This document shows positions 44,651 through 53,765 of a stretch of DNA of 64,000 bases, one piece after another. The translations under genes were made by a program, and so were the position numbers. The DNA comes from Hoeflea sp. 108 (GTDB lineage: Bacteria > Pseudomonadota > Alphaproteobacteria > Rhizobiales > Rhizobiaceae), in NCBI RefSeq assembly GCF_000372965.1, contig NZ_KB890024.1, positions 1,490,839-1,554,838 on the forward strand. The letters are read 5' to 3'. The notes beneath the pieces were generated by a model. It saw nothing but the letters and a program-made list of their open reading frames with translations. It made no database searches and was not told the DNA's origin. How positions within the stretch are numbered: position 1 is the first letter of the stretch; the number at the start of each line of letters is the position of its first letter.

Positions 44651-44778
44651 GCACCCAACGATAGGGTGCACGGGAATTGGCCGGCGGGTTTCTCCCCCGT
44701 TGCCGTCGTGCCGGTGCCCGTCAACGGCTGCGAAGCATCTGCTTCGCAGCCTCTGTCAAATCTCGGAGCACCAAGAAA
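44651..44778 (+). promoter_or_regulatory. Structured 5' leader of the first Omp25-like gene
   Basis: Hairpin A (GCACCC / GGGTGC, 44651-44669) begins 128 bases before the start codon. Hairpin B (perfect 10-base arms GCTGCGAAGC and GCTTCGCAGC, 44727-44750) begins 52 bases before it. Both recur at the same distances before the second Omp25-like gene with paired base changes, so they are likely to be formed in RNA. A role in stability or translation is inferred. Confidence 0.6.
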
Positions 44779-45414
44779 ATGACCAAGCGAAATCTGTATC
44801 TCGTCCTGTTCGCTGGCCTCGCCCCCTTTGCCATGCCCGTGGTGGCCAATGCGGCCGACGTGGCCTCGGACTATTATTCCCAGCAGCAGACCAGCAGCGT
44901 TTACAACTGGTCGGGCATCTACGCCGGCGTCAATGGCGGCGTCGCGTCTGATGGATTCCCGAACCCGTTCTCCAGCAAGTCCGGCTGGCAGTTCGGCGGC
45001 CAGGCCGGTGTCAACATGCAGTCCGGCATGTTCGTCTATGGTGCCGAGGTCGAAGGCGGCTACGCCGGTGCCAAGCACAAGCTGGGTGGCGGCGCCGAAC
45101 TCAAGCAAAGCTGGAACGCGGCTGCCAAGGTGCGCGCCGGCGTGGCACTCGACCGCACGCTGATCTACGGTACGGCTGGTTACGCCGTTTCCAAGTTCAA
45201 GCCCAAGAGCAATGTCATCTCCGATTCCAAGTGGGATGGCGGCTACCTGGTCGGCGCGGGCGTCGAACAGGCTTTTACCGACAACGTCTCGGCCAAGGTG
45301 GAATACAACTACGTCAACTATGGCGACGTCAGTGCGGTGAGCACCGGCGGGATCCGTCGCAGTGCCGACCTGGCGAGCCACACGGTGAAGGCCGGTCTGA
45401 ACTACAAGTTCTAG
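44779..45414 (+). CDS. Outer membrane beta-barrel protein, Omp25/Omp31 (RopB) family
   Basis: The 211-residue precursor has a signal peptide ending VVANAADVA and a mature eight-strand beta barrel: WSGIYAGVNGG, GWQFGGQAGVNMQSGMFVYGAEVEG, GYLVGAGVEQAF and the terminal VKAGLNYKF with a final Phe. The group includes Brucella Omp25/Omp31 and Rhizobium RopB, major surface proteins that bind LPS and peptidoglycan. It is the first of two tandem paralogues. Confidence 0.93.
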   Translation: MTKRNLYLVLFAGLAPFAMPVVANAADVASDYYSQQQTSSVYNWSGIYAGVNGGVASDGFPNPFSSKSGWQFGGQAGVNMQSGMFVYGAEVEGGYAGAKHKLGGGAELKQSWNAAAKVRAGVALDRTLIYGTAGYAVSKFKPKSNVISDSKWDGGYLVGAGVEQAFTDNVSAKVEYNYVNYGDVSAVSTGGIRRSADLASHTVKAGLNYKF

Positions 45415-45577
45415 GACAGTTGGCGCACACCGAGGGCAGGTGGGTCCCAATCGGCCTGCCCTCGGTATCTTCGATGGATTAACCACCTGTTAACATTACC
45501 GAAAGATTGCCGGATCCGATCGGTATCTATTAAAATCGGGTAAGAATTCGGCAACGAATGCGGGCGAAGGTCGCCTC

Positions 45578-45707
45578 GCGCCAATGATATGGCGCACGGG
45601 ACTCGACCCTGCGGATTTCCTCCCCCGTACTGCCGTTGTGTCGATGCCCCGTCACAGGATCGCAAAGCCCCCGCTCGCGGTCCCAAGCAATGTCGGAGCA
45701 CTACACC
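45578..45707 (+). promoter_or_regulatory. Structured 5' leader of the second Omp25-like gene
   Basis: Hairpin A (GCGCCA / TGGCGC, 45578-45595) begins 130 bases before the start codon and hairpin B (GGATCGC / GCGGTCC with one G-T pair, 45657-45683) 51 bases before it. Between them is a stretch alike to the first leader (ACGGGA, then CTCCCCCGT and TGCCGTTGTG). Pairing is kept though the bases differ. Confidence 0.6.
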
Positions 45708-46337
45708 ATGACCACGCGAAATCTGTTTTTCGTCCTCTTCGCTGGCCTCGCGCCCCTCGCCATGCCCGTCGTCGCATCCGCGGCCGACATGTCCTCGGGC
45801 TACCAGGATACCTCTTCGGGCGCCTATGACTGGTCGGGCGTCTATGGCGGCGCCCATGTCGGCATTTCCAACGACGGTTTCCCCAACCCGTTCTCAAGCA
45901 AGACCGGCTGGGGCCTCGGCGGCCAAGTCGGCGCCAACTTCCAGTCGGGAATGTTCGTCTATGGCGCCGAGATGGACGCCAGCTTCTCGAACGGCACCCG
46001 CCACAATATCGCCAACGGCGCCCAGCTCGAGCGCAAGTTCGACGCCGCCGCCAAGGCCCGCGCCGGCGTCGCCATGGACCGCACGCTGGTCTACGGCACA
46101 GCGGGCTACGGCCTGACCAAATTCGATGGCCGCACCAACGTCACTTCCGGCAGCAACTGGGAAGGCGGCTTGCTCTTGGGCGCCGGCGTCGAACAGGCCA
46201 TCAGCGACAAGGTCACCGCCAAGCTCGAATACAACCATGTCGACTACGGCAAGGTGCGCTCGACTGTCGACGGCGTGAAGCAGGCCGACGAAATCTCCAG
46301 CAATTCGCTGAAGGCCGGCCTGAACTACCGATTCTGA
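45708..46337 (+). CDS. Outer membrane beta-barrel protein, Omp25/Omp31 (RopB) family, second copy
   Basis: The 209-residue precursor shares with the first copy the signal peptide (LFAGLAPLAMPVVASAAD), DGFPNPFSSKTGW, QSGMFVYGAEMD and the terminal LKAGLNYRF. The surface loops differ. Gene and leader were duplicated as one unit; each copy carries its own leader and probable promoter, so they can be controlled separately. Confidence 0.93.
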   Translation: MTTRNLFFVLFAGLAPLAMPVVASAADMSSGYQDTSSGAYDWSGVYGGAHVGISNDGFPNPFSSKTGWGLGGQVGANFQSGMFVYGAEMDASFSNGTRHNIANGAQLERKFDAAAKARAGVAMDRTLVYGTAGYGLTKFDGRTNVTSGSNWEGGLLLGAGVEQAISDKVTAKLEYNHVDYGKVRSTVDGVKQADEISSNSLKAGLNYRF

Positions 46338-46432
46338 TCCAGAGCTCCGACGGGGCTCTGCCGAATTCCTGAAAACAAAGAACCGGCGCAACTTGGTTGC
46401 GCCGGTTCTTTCATTTTCAGGCTAAGTGGAGG

Positions 46433-47674
46433 CTACTCCGCCGGTGCCATCGCCTGATGGCGGACGACCGGGCGTTCCTTGATCGGCCAGTGCACGATCG
46501 CCGCGAAGATGCCGAGTGCCACGCCCAGCCACCACACCGGGTTGTAGGACCCGAAATGGTCGTAGAGGTAGCCGCCGAGCCAGACGCCGAGGAACGAGCC
46601 GATCTGGTGCGAGAAGAAGACGATGCCGCCCAGCATGCCCAGGTGGCGCGTGCCGAACATGATGGCGACGAGGCCATTGGTTGGCGGTACGGTCGACAAC
46701 CACAACAGCCCCATGATGACGGCGAAGACGATGACGCTCGTCGGTGTCTGCGGCAAGAGCAGGAACGCCGTCACCAGCACCGAACGGGCGATGTAGATCC
46801 AGGCGAGGAAATGCGGCTTCGAGTATTTCTGGCCGATGACGCCTGAGGCGAGCGAGCCGATGACATTGAAGAAGCCGATCAGGGCGAGTGCGATCACCGC
46901 ATAGCGGGCGTCGATGCCGATGTCCCTGATATAGGCGGGGAAGTGGGCGGTGATGAACGCAACCTGGAAGCCGCAGACGAAGAAGCCCGAGATCAGCAGC
47001 ACATAACTCTTGTGGCCGAAGGCTTCCGACAGTGCCTGGCCGAGAGTCTGCTCGATCTCGGCATGCGAAATCTTGCCCGAGCGCGAATTGCCGACCAGTG
47101 GGATCGCCAGCAGCGGGATCACCAGCATGGCGATGGACATGTAGACCAGCGTGTCCGACCAGCCATAGGCGTCGATCAGGCCCTGGCTGATCGGCGCGAA
47201 CAGGAACATGCCGGCGGAGCCGGCGGCAGTGCCGATACCGAATACGATGCTGCGCTTTTCGGCCGGCGTGTGACGGGCGAAGGCCGCCAGCACGATGCTG
47301 AACGAGCCTGCTGCGACGCCGAGACCGACGAGCACACCGCCGCTGAGATAAAGCATCGAGGCGGTGTCGGCCCCCGACATCATGTAGAGGCCGAGCGCAT
47401 AGAGGAATGCACCGAGGGTCAGCACGCGCCAGCTGCCGAATCGGTCGGCCAGTGCGCCGAAGATAGGCTGGCCGAGGCCCCAGAATAGATTCTGGATCGC
47501 CATGGCGAGGCCGAAGGTGGTGCGGTCCCAGCCTTTTTCGGCAAGCATCGGCAGCTGGAAGAAGCCCATCGCCGAGCGCGGGCCGAAGGTGAGCGCGGCG
47601 ATCAGACAGCCGCAAATGATGATGAGCCAAGGCACATTCGACCTCGACCTGGTGTTCACCGCCGCTGCCGTCAT
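46433..47674 (-). CDS. MFS transporter, OFA/MCT-like (monocarboxylate or oxalate type)
   Basis: The 413-residue protein has 12 predicted helices. The start ALTFGPRSAMGFFQLPMLAEKGW and motif GALADRFGSWRVLTLG, and the later HLGMLGGIVFFSHQIGSFLG, fit the OFA/MCT-like branch. ATG at 47674 follows GGGAGA. The substrate is unknown; organic acids are typical. Confidence 0.83.
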   Translation of the reverse strand: MTAAAVNTRSRSNVPWLIIICGCLIAALTFGPRSAMGFFQLPMLAEKGWDRTTFGLAMAIQNLFWGLGQPIFGALADRFGSWRVLTLGAFLYALGLYMMSGADTASMLYLSGGVLVGLGVAAGSFSIVLAAFARHTPAEKRSIVFGIGTAAGSAGMFLFAPISQGLIDAYGWSDTLVYMSIAMLVIPLLAIPLVGNSRSGKISHAEIEQTLGQALSEAFGHKSYVLLISGFFVCGFQVAFITAHFPAYIRDIGIDARYAVIALALIGFFNVIGSLASGVIGQKYSKPHFLAWIYIARSVLVTAFLLLPQTPTSVIVFAVIMGLLWLSTVPPTNGLVAIMFGTRHLGMLGGIVFFSHQIGSFLGVWLGGYLYDHFGSYNPVWWLGVALGIFAAIVHWPIKERPVVRHQAMAPAE

Positions 47675-47916
47675 CGTCAAATCTCCCGTGAGTGGAGTGT
47701 TTTTATCCGATGCGCCCAAATGTTCAAAATCAATTGAACTAGCCCATGCTTCAAGAAATCTGATGGATCGGGAATAGAGCGCCCGCCTCAGGCGTTAGCA
47801 CAGCGCTTGGGTGCCAGGCTTGGGTCTCAGGTGGCCGTCTTGCTTCGGCCGCTTGCGTTGCGCCGCCAAGGCGCGTTCAATCGGCGTGCATAGAGGGCGA
47901 CTTGCGATCCGCTGTT

Positions 47917-48435
47917 ATGGAAGAGAAGAAGGCAGCGATACTTGCGGAAATTCCCCGTCTGCGTCGATACGCACGCGCCTTATTGCGTGATCGCGACGCA
48001 GCCGACGACCTAGTCCAGGATAGCCTCGAGCGGGCGCTCGTGCGGATGGACAATTGGCGTACGGGGGAGAACCCGCGCAGGTGGCTGTTCACGATCATGC
48101 ATCACCTGTTCATCGACCAGGTGCGCAAGGTGAACCGGCGCGGCGAGGCGGCGATGCTGCCGCTCGATACCTCGGAGGCGCTGGCAACACCCGCCATCCA
48201 GACAGAGAGCGTCGCCTCGCGCGAGATCGTCGATGCGCTGCAGGCGATAAGCCCCGACCGGCGCGCCGCCCTCGTGCTGGTTGCCATCGAAGGGTTTTCC
48301 TATGCCGAGGCGGCGACGATGCTCGGTGTGCCCGCCGGCACGCTGATGTCGCGCATCGCCCGCGGTCGAGACGAACTGCGTGCTCTGCTCGACGATCAGG
48401 CACGCCGCCGGACGATAAGGATCGTCGAGAAATGA
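47917..48435 (+). CDS. ECF-type RNA polymerase sigma factor
   Basis: The 172-residue protein has sigma region 2 (RYARALLRDRDAADDLVQDSLERAL, NPRRWLFTIMHHLFIDQVRK) and region 4 (LVLVAIEGFSYAEAATMLGVPAGTLMSRIARGRDELR). ATG at 47917 was chosen; a TTG 15 bases upstream is possible. It overlaps the anti-sigma gene by ATGA. I see no EcfG-type GGAAC promoter upstream. The regulon is unknown. Confidence 0.9.
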   Translation: MEEKKAAILAEIPRLRRYARALLRDRDAADDLVQDSLERALVRMDNWRTGENPRRWLFTIMHHLFIDQVRKVNRRGEAAMLPLDTSEALATPAIQTESVASREIVDALQAISPDRRAALVLVAIEGFSYAEAATMLGVPAGTLMSRIARGRDELRALLDDQARRRTIRIVEK

Positions 48436-49226
48436 ACATGCGCGCTTTTACCGACCGTGACATTCATCTGGCGCTCGACGGCGAGCTGCCCGAGGACGAG
48501 CGCGCCGCCTACCAGGCCTGGCTGGAGGCCAACCCCGACATGAAGGCAAGGAGCCAGCGTTATGCCGCCGATCACGCGGCGTTGCGCAACCTGTTTGCCG
48601 ACGTGCTGGAGGAACCGGTTCCGGCGCGGCTGGAGAATGCCGTCAATGGCGAAGCGCCGAAGCGCAAGCTGATGGCGCAATGGTGGCGGATGGCCGCCGC
48701 TGCTGCGCTGCTGGTTGCCGGCGGCCTCGGAGGTTATGTCGCCGGCGCCGGTGGTCTTGGCGGGGGAACTGATTCCGACGACCAGATGGCCCAGCTGGCA
48801 ATAGCCGCGCACCAGACCTTTGCCGCCGACAAGAACCGGCCTGTCGAGGTCGACGGCACTGATCAGGTCTACCTCACCGGCTGGCTGTCCAAGCGCACCG
48901 GGCTGAAACTGATCGCGCCCGATCTCACCAGCAACGGTTTCCGCCTGCTCGGCGGTCGCTTGGTGCCCGCGAATGGCAGCACGGCAGCGCTGATGCTTTA
49001 TGCCGACGAGCAGGGCAACCGCATCTCGGTCTATGTCACGACCGAAGGCACCGAACGCACCAAGGGCACCTATGTGCTGTCGGGTGGCGGCCCCGAGGCA
49101 GTCTACTGGCAGGCCAAGGGCTATGGCTGCGCCATCGTCGGCACCCTGCCGCCAGACGTGCTGAGCGTCGTTGCCAAGGACGCCTACAAGCAATTGCTGG
49201 CCGGGGCGGGACTGACGCAGTCGTAG
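48432..49226 (+). CDS. Anti-sigma factor, membrane-bound
   Basis: The 264-residue protein has a cytoplasmic N-terminal anti-sigma part (DRDIHLALDGELPEDERAAYQAWL, no His-x3-Cys-x2-Cys zinc motif), a transmembrane helix at about 82-105, and a periplasmic domain of about 155 residues with conserved YLTGWLSKR and GYGCAIVGTLP. Similar proteins are paired with ECF sigma factors throughout rhizobia. The signal sensed is unknown. Confidence 0.85.
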   Translation: MNMRAFTDRDIHLALDGELPEDERAAYQAWLEANPDMKARSQRYAADHAALRNLFADVLEEPVPARLENAVNGEAPKRKLMAQWWRMAAAAALLVAGGLGGYVAGAGGLGGGTDSDDQMAQLAIAAHQTFAADKNRPVEVDGTDQVYLTGWLSKRTGLKLIAPDLTSNGFRLLGGRLVPANGSTAALMLYADEQGNRISVYVTTEGTERTKGTYVLSGGGPEAVYWQAKGYGCAIVGTLPPDVLSVVAKDAYKQLLAGAGLTQS

Positions 49227-49599
49227 GGTTCGGGCGGGCGGCGCGCATCTCGGCAGTATCAGCGGCTGCGGCTCGGCGCTGGTTCCTGATGGTTTGCAGC
49301 CAATGAGCGATCACAAGCCATCAGGACATCGGTAGCGGGCCAAGCCGTGACGGTCGAGCGAGCAAACAAGACATCACGCTGCTGTCCAGCCCCGCACGCA
49401 CGGCATGGGCAAAGCCGCAAGGGACGCACTGTTTTTCGGCAATAATCCTATGAGATTCATATCCTCACCGCCCCCGGAGCCATGTCACAATAAGGCCCGA
49501 ATCGAGGCGTGACTGCGCAATGAAATGCGGGGCACGCCGGTGCTTCGCAGGGACATTCCTTTAGGGCTCCTCCCGCCCATACGAGGTTCTCAGGTCCAG
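49227..49599. other. Intergenic region before the GNAT-C39 gene
   Basis: About 370 bases with no supported gene. An in-frame ATG at 49525 would lengthen the GNAT-C39 protein by 25 residues, but those residues do not belong to the GNAT fold. The region should hold the operon promoter. Confidence 0.45.
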
Positions 49600-50706
49600 A
49601 TGGCAGCCGACATTCGTACGGCCCGCGCTGAAGATGTCGATGCGCTCTGCGCCATCGAGAACGCCGTGTTTGACGGCGACCGCATCTCGCGTCGTTCCTT
49701 CCGCCAGCTCATCGATCACGAAACCGCGGAGGCACTCGTTGCCGACATCGACGGCCGGGTCGCCGGCTACGCCATGGTGCTGTTTCGCAAGGGCAGTGGC
49801 GTGGCACGGCTCTATTCGTTCGCCATCGCCCCCGAATTCGGCGGCAGGGGTGTCGGCCGCAGCCTGCTCGATGCGGCCGAGCGCGTCGCCTACGAGCATG
49901 GCCGCATGATGATGCGTCTCGAGGTGCGCGAGGACAATCTCCGCGCCATCAGGCTCTATGAGCAGAACAGCTATCGCCGCATCGGCCAGGAGCCCGACTA
50001 TTACGAAGACGGCATGACCGCACTTCGCTACGAAAAGATGCTGCGCGGCGACGTGCCGATCACCACCAAGGTGCCATTCTACGCCCAGACCTGCGATTTC
50101 ACCTGCGGGCCGTGCTGCCTGATGATGGCCATGGCCAATTTCGACCGGACCTTCGCGCCGGATCCGGTGATGGAAATCAGGCTTTGGCGCGAGGCGACGA
50201 CCATCTTCATGATGTCGGGGCCGGGCGGCTGCGAACCGTTCGGGCTGGCGGTGGCCGCATATGAGGCCGGGCTTGGCACGGAGATCTTCGTCTCGGCCGA
50301 GGGCGCGCTGTTCCTGCAGTCGGTGCGTAGCGCCGAGAAGCGCCGGGTGATGGAACTCGCACAGGCCGACTTCCGCGCCCGCGCCGACAAATACGCCATT
50401 CCGGTGACCTATCGGCCGTTCGGGCTCGACGACATCAGGGCGCGGCTGGCCGAGGGCAAGCTGGCGCTGGTGCTGATCTCCGGCTTCATCATGTTCGGCA
50501 AGAAGGTGCCGCACTGGGTACTCGCCATCGGCGACGACGGCGGCCACATACTGATCCACGATCCCTGGATAGAGGACGAACAGCGCGAGACAGCCTCCGA
50601 CGCCGCCAACATTCCCGTTCCCTACGACATCTTCATGCGCATGGCGCAGTTCGGCGCCGACGGCCTGCGTGCAGCCATCATCCTCGGAAAGTCCGCCAGA
50701 CAATGA
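49600..50706 (+). CDS. GNAT acetyltransferase fused to a C39-like peptidase
   Basis: The 368-residue protein has a GNAT domain at about 4-148 (IAPEFGGRGVGRSLL is the CoA loop) fused to a papain-like C39-type peptidase domain at about 152-365. The peptidase has Gln 163, Cys 169 in CDFTCGPCC, His 305 in KVPHWVLAIG and Asp 321 in IHDPW, so the catalytic set looks complete. No transmembrane segment or signal peptide is present, so it works in the cytoplasm, unlike C39 domains of bacteriocin exporters. Its last four bases overlap the RimK-type ligase gene. The likely job is to acetylate and/or trim a peptide or amide made by the ligase; this is inferred. Confidence 0.88.
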   Translation: MAADIRTARAEDVDALCAIENAVFDGDRISRRSFRQLIDHETAEALVADIDGRVAGYAMVLFRKGSGVARLYSFAIAPEFGGRGVGRSLLDAAERVAYEHGRMMMRLEVREDNLRAIRLYEQNSYRRIGQEPDYYEDGMTALRYEKMLRGDVPITTKVPFYAQTCDFTCGPCCLMMAMANFDRTFAPDPVMEIRLWREATTIFMMSGPGGCEPFGLAVAAYEAGLGTEIFVSAEGALFLQSVRSAEKRRVMELAQADFRARADKYAIPVTYRPFGLDDIRARLAEGKLALVLISGFIMFGKKVPHWVLAIGDDGGHILIHDPWIEDEQRETASDAANIPVPYDIFMRMAQFGADGLRAAIILGKSARQ

Positions 50707-52163
50707 CCTGGGTCATCCTCACCGGCCGGCAAAGCGATCTCGACCAGACCGCCACGCCGCACAAGATCATCACCAATCGCGACTACCTCGCCCATCCGTC
50801 GCTGTTCCGCGGCCAGCGGCCGAAGGTCATCAACCTATCCAACCGCTACGACTACCAGAGCCGCGGCTATTACGCCTCGCTGTTGGCCGGATCGCGCGGC
50901 CACAAGGTTATCCCCTCGGTCGAAACCATGATCGACCTGTCCGAACGCAAGCTTTACGAGAACGCGCTGCCGGAGCTCGAGCTGGCGCTGAACAAGTGCC
51001 GCAAGGATCTGGGGGGCAGCTTTCCGGCCAAGGTCACGGTGTTCTTCGGCATCGGGCCGTCCAAGGCGTGGGACCGTTTCGCCAAGCTGCTGTTCGACTG
51101 GTTCCGGGCACCGGCGCTGGAAGTCACCATCAAGGATGGCGAGTGGGCTTCGATCCACAAGGTCGGCTTTGCCGCCCTCGGCCGGCTCTACGAAGCCGAC
51201 AAGACGCGCTTCGTCGCAGCGCTCGACACCTACACCAGCCGCGAATGGCGCGACACCAAGGCCCGTACGCCGTCGCGTTATACCTTCGCCACCCTGATCG
51301 ACCCGCATGAGCAATTGCCGCCCTCGGCGATCTCGTCGCTTCGCCACTGGGCTCGTATCGCCGAAAAGATGGGCGTCGAGGTCGAGCCGATCACCAGGAA
51401 GGACCTTGCCAAGCTCGCCAATTACGACGCGCTGTTCATCCGAGAGACGACGTCGATCTCGAACCACACTTACCGCTTTGCCCGAAGGGCACAGCAGGAG
51501 GGTATGCCTGTCATCGACGATCCGCTGTCGATGATCCGCTGCACCAACAAGGTCTACCTGAACGAACTGATGGCCTACAACAACGTGCCGGTGCCGCCGA
51601 CGGTGATGATATCAGGGCCATCGGACCTGCAGACCGCGGCCGACACGCTGGGCTTTCCGCTGGTGCTGAAGATCCCCGACAGCTCGTTTTCGCGCGGCGT
51701 GAAGAAGGCGCATGACTTCAACGAGCTGAAGGCGCTGGCGACGGCGTGGATGGAGGATTCGGACCTACTGATTGCCCAGAAATACATGCCGACCCAGTAT
51801 GACTGGCGCATCGGCGTGCTTGGTGGCCAGCCGCTGTTTGCCGTCCATTACCTGATGGCCAAGAAGCACTGGCAGATCGTCAATCACGACGGCAAGGGAA
51901 AGCCGGTCGAAGGCGGCATCAAGACGTTTACGCTGAAACAGGCGCCTGCCCATGTGGTGGAGGCTGCAGTGAAGGCCGCCCGTTGCATCGGCGACGGGCT
52001 CTATGGCGTTGATCTAAAGGAGACCAAGGATGGCGTCTTCGTCATCGAGGTCAACGACAACCCGAACCTGGACCATGGCGTCGAGGATTCCGGCGAGAAG
52101 GACGAGGTCTGGGTGCGGCTGACGCAATGGTTCCTGGACCGCCTCGAGCGGAACGGGAAGTAG
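50703..52163 (+). CDS. RimK-family ATP-grasp ligase with RLAN domain
   Basis: The 486-residue protein has an N-terminal RLAN region (about 1-190; INLSNRYDYQSRGYYASLLA) and a C-terminal ATP-grasp ligase (about 270-480): PVIDDPLSMIRCTNKVYLNELM, FPLVLKIPDSSFSRGVKKA, YDWRIGVLGG, and GVDLKETKDGVFVIEVNDNPNLDHG with metal-binding Glu and Asn. RimK enzymes add amino acids, often Glu, to a protein or small molecule carboxylate. The substrate here is unknown. Coupling to the GNAT-C39 gene suggests they act together on one product. Confidence 0.9.
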   Translation: MTWVILTGRQSDLDQTATPHKIITNRDYLAHPSLFRGQRPKVINLSNRYDYQSRGYYASLLAGSRGHKVIPSVETMIDLSERKLYENALPELELALNKCRKDLGGSFPAKVTVFFGIGPSKAWDRFAKLLFDWFRAPALEVTIKDGEWASIHKVGFAALGRLYEADKTRFVAALDTYTSREWRDTKARTPSRYTFATLIDPHEQLPPSAISSLRHWARIAEKMGVEVEPITRKDLAKLANYDALFIRETTSISNHTYRFARRAQQEGMPVIDDPLSMIRCTNKVYLNELMAYNNVPVPPTVMISGPSDLQTAADTLGFPLVLKIPDSSFSRGVKKAHDFNELKALATAWMEDSDLLIAQKYMPTQYDWRIGVLGGQPLFAVHYLMAKKHWQIVNHDGKGKPVEGGIKTFTLKQAPAHVVEAAVKAARCIGDGLYGVDLKETKDGVFVIEVNDNPNLDHGVEDSGEKDEVWVRLTQWFLDRLERNGK

Positions 52164-52196
52164 GCTCGCACAAGCGTCTCAGGGGAGGGGGAGTTC

Positions 52197-52469
52197 ATGC
52201 AGTTCTTTGTGATCGAGGATTTTCGCGGGCGCGATCACAAGGCGATCTATCGCCGTTTCCGTGACCGGGGACGGCTGGCGCCGGAAGGTTTCATCGTCCA
52301 CCACAGCTGGATCGCGGCGGACATGAGCCGCTGCTTCATGCTGGTCGAGGCCGACGACGTGACGCTGCTGCAGCGCTGGGTGGTGGAATGGGCCGATCTT
52401 GTCGGCTTCGAGATCGTGCCGGTGGCGACCAGCAAGGACACCGCTGCAGGGCTCGCTCCCCATCTGTGA
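52197..52469 (+). CDS. DUF3303 domain protein
   Basis: The 90-residue protein begins MQFFVIEDFRGRDHKAIYRRF and has FMLVEADDVTLLQRWVVEWADLVGFEIVPV, typical of DUF3303, a ferredoxin-like-fold family of unknown role. A strong GGGGAGGGGGAG precedes the ATG. It lies 33 bases after the RimK gene and could belong to the same operon. Confidence 0.8.
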   Translation: MQFFVIEDFRGRDHKAIYRRFRDRGRLAPEGFIVHHSWIAADMSRCFMLVEADDVTLLQRWVVEWADLVGFEIVPVATSKDTAAGLAPHL

Positions 52470-52579
52470 GCTGGCGGCCGCTTTGGGCTTGGCAATAGGT
52501 GTGGTGACAGTCGTTCTACCCGCTTGACGCGAGGCCCTGCCGCCATGAATGCTGGCCTCAACCAGCAGAGGGGACACGC

Positions 52580-53764
52580 ATGGCACTAAGCGGGGCAACT
52601 CAGGATTACCAGCGCAAGCGGCGGCCGGGCGAAAGCGCCAGGGTCGAGTTCGTCGAACTGTTCTTCGACCTGGTGTTCGTCTTCGCAGTCACCCAGCTCT
52701 CGCATTTCCTGTTGCGCGACTTGAGCTTGAGCGGCGCGCTGGAAAGCCTGTTGATGCTGGTCGCCGTGTGGTGGGTGTGGAACTACACCGCCTGGGTGAC
52801 CAATTGGCTCGACCCCGGCAAATCGCCGGTGCGCGGCATGCTGTTTGCCCTCATGCTGGTCGGCCTGATGTTGTCGACTTCCATCCCCGAGGCGTTCGAA
52901 GGGCGCGGCTTGCAGTTCGCGCTTGCCTATGTCTGCATGCAGGTCGGTCGCACCCTGTTCGTGATGTGGGCGCTCAGGAAACACAACCGTGACAACTACC
53001 TCAACTTTGTCCGCATCGGACTGTGGTTGGCGCTGTCGGGCGTGTTCTGGATCGCCGGCGGCCTGGCGGAACCGGAGTATCGTTTTGCCTTGTGGGCGGT
53101 TGCCCTGCTGATCGAGCTGGTGTCGCCGGCGCTGGGCTTCTGGACGCCGTGGCACGGCGCCTCGTCGACGACGGGCTGGGATGTCGAGGGCGGGCACATG
53201 GCCGAGCGCTCGGCGCTGTTCATCATCATCGCGCTCGGCGAGTCGATTCTGGTCTCGGGCGCGACCTTTGGCGAGCTCGAATGGACCTGGGTCAATTTCG
53301 CCGCGTTCCTGACCACCTTCCTTGCGTCTGTGGCGATGTGGCTGGTCTATTTCAATGTCGGGCAGGAGCTTGCCCATCACAAGATCGCCGAGGCCGCGGA
53401 CACGGGGCAGATCGCCCGTGTCGCCTACACCTACATCCCTGTCGTGCTGGTGGCCGGCATCATCGTGGTGGCGGTCTCGGACGAACTGGTGCTTGCCCAT
53501 CCGCTTGGCCATGTCGAGCCGGCGCTGATCTGGACAGCAATCGGCGGCTCGGCCCTCTATCTCGCGGGCAACCTGTTGTTCAAGTTCTATGTCGTCGGTC
53601 GCGTGCCGCTGTCGCATGTCATCGGCCTTGGCATCCTTGCGGCCATGGTGCCCTTCGCCAGCCATATGTCGCCGCTGCTGATCGGAGCTGCGACGACTTT
53701 TGTGATGGTTCTGGTGGCCTATCTCGAGCTGCGCGGGCAGCCAAGCAGGCACCACGGGCACTGA
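52580..53764 (+). CDS. Low temperature requirement protein A (LtrA) family
   Basis: The 394-residue protein has about 11 predicted transmembrane helices and the LtrA start RVEFVELFFDLVFVFAVTQLSHFL with HxxHE-like and RxxL features. LtrA was named in Listeria from growth at low temperature; its molecular role is unknown. The start ATG follows AGAGGGG. It converges on the TauE gene with one base between stops. Confidence 0.85.
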   Translation: MALSGATQDYQRKRRPGESARVEFVELFFDLVFVFAVTQLSHFLLRDLSLSGALESLLMLVAVWWVWNYTAWVTNWLDPGKSPVRGMLFALMLVGLMLSTSIPEAFEGRGLQFALAYVCMQVGRTLFVMWALRKHNRDNYLNFVRIGLWLALSGVFWIAGGLAEPEYRFALWAVALLIELVSPALGFWTPWHGASSTTGWDVEGGHMAERSALFIIIALGESILVSGATFGELEWTWVNFAAFLTTFLASVAMWLVYFNVGQELAHHKIAEAADTGQIARVAYTYIPVVLVAGIIVVAVSDELVLAHPLGHVEPALIWTAIGGSALYLAGNLLFKFYVVGRVPLSHVIGLGILAAMVPFASHMSPLLIGAATTFVMVLVAYLELRGQPSRHHGH

Positions 53765-53765
53765 G

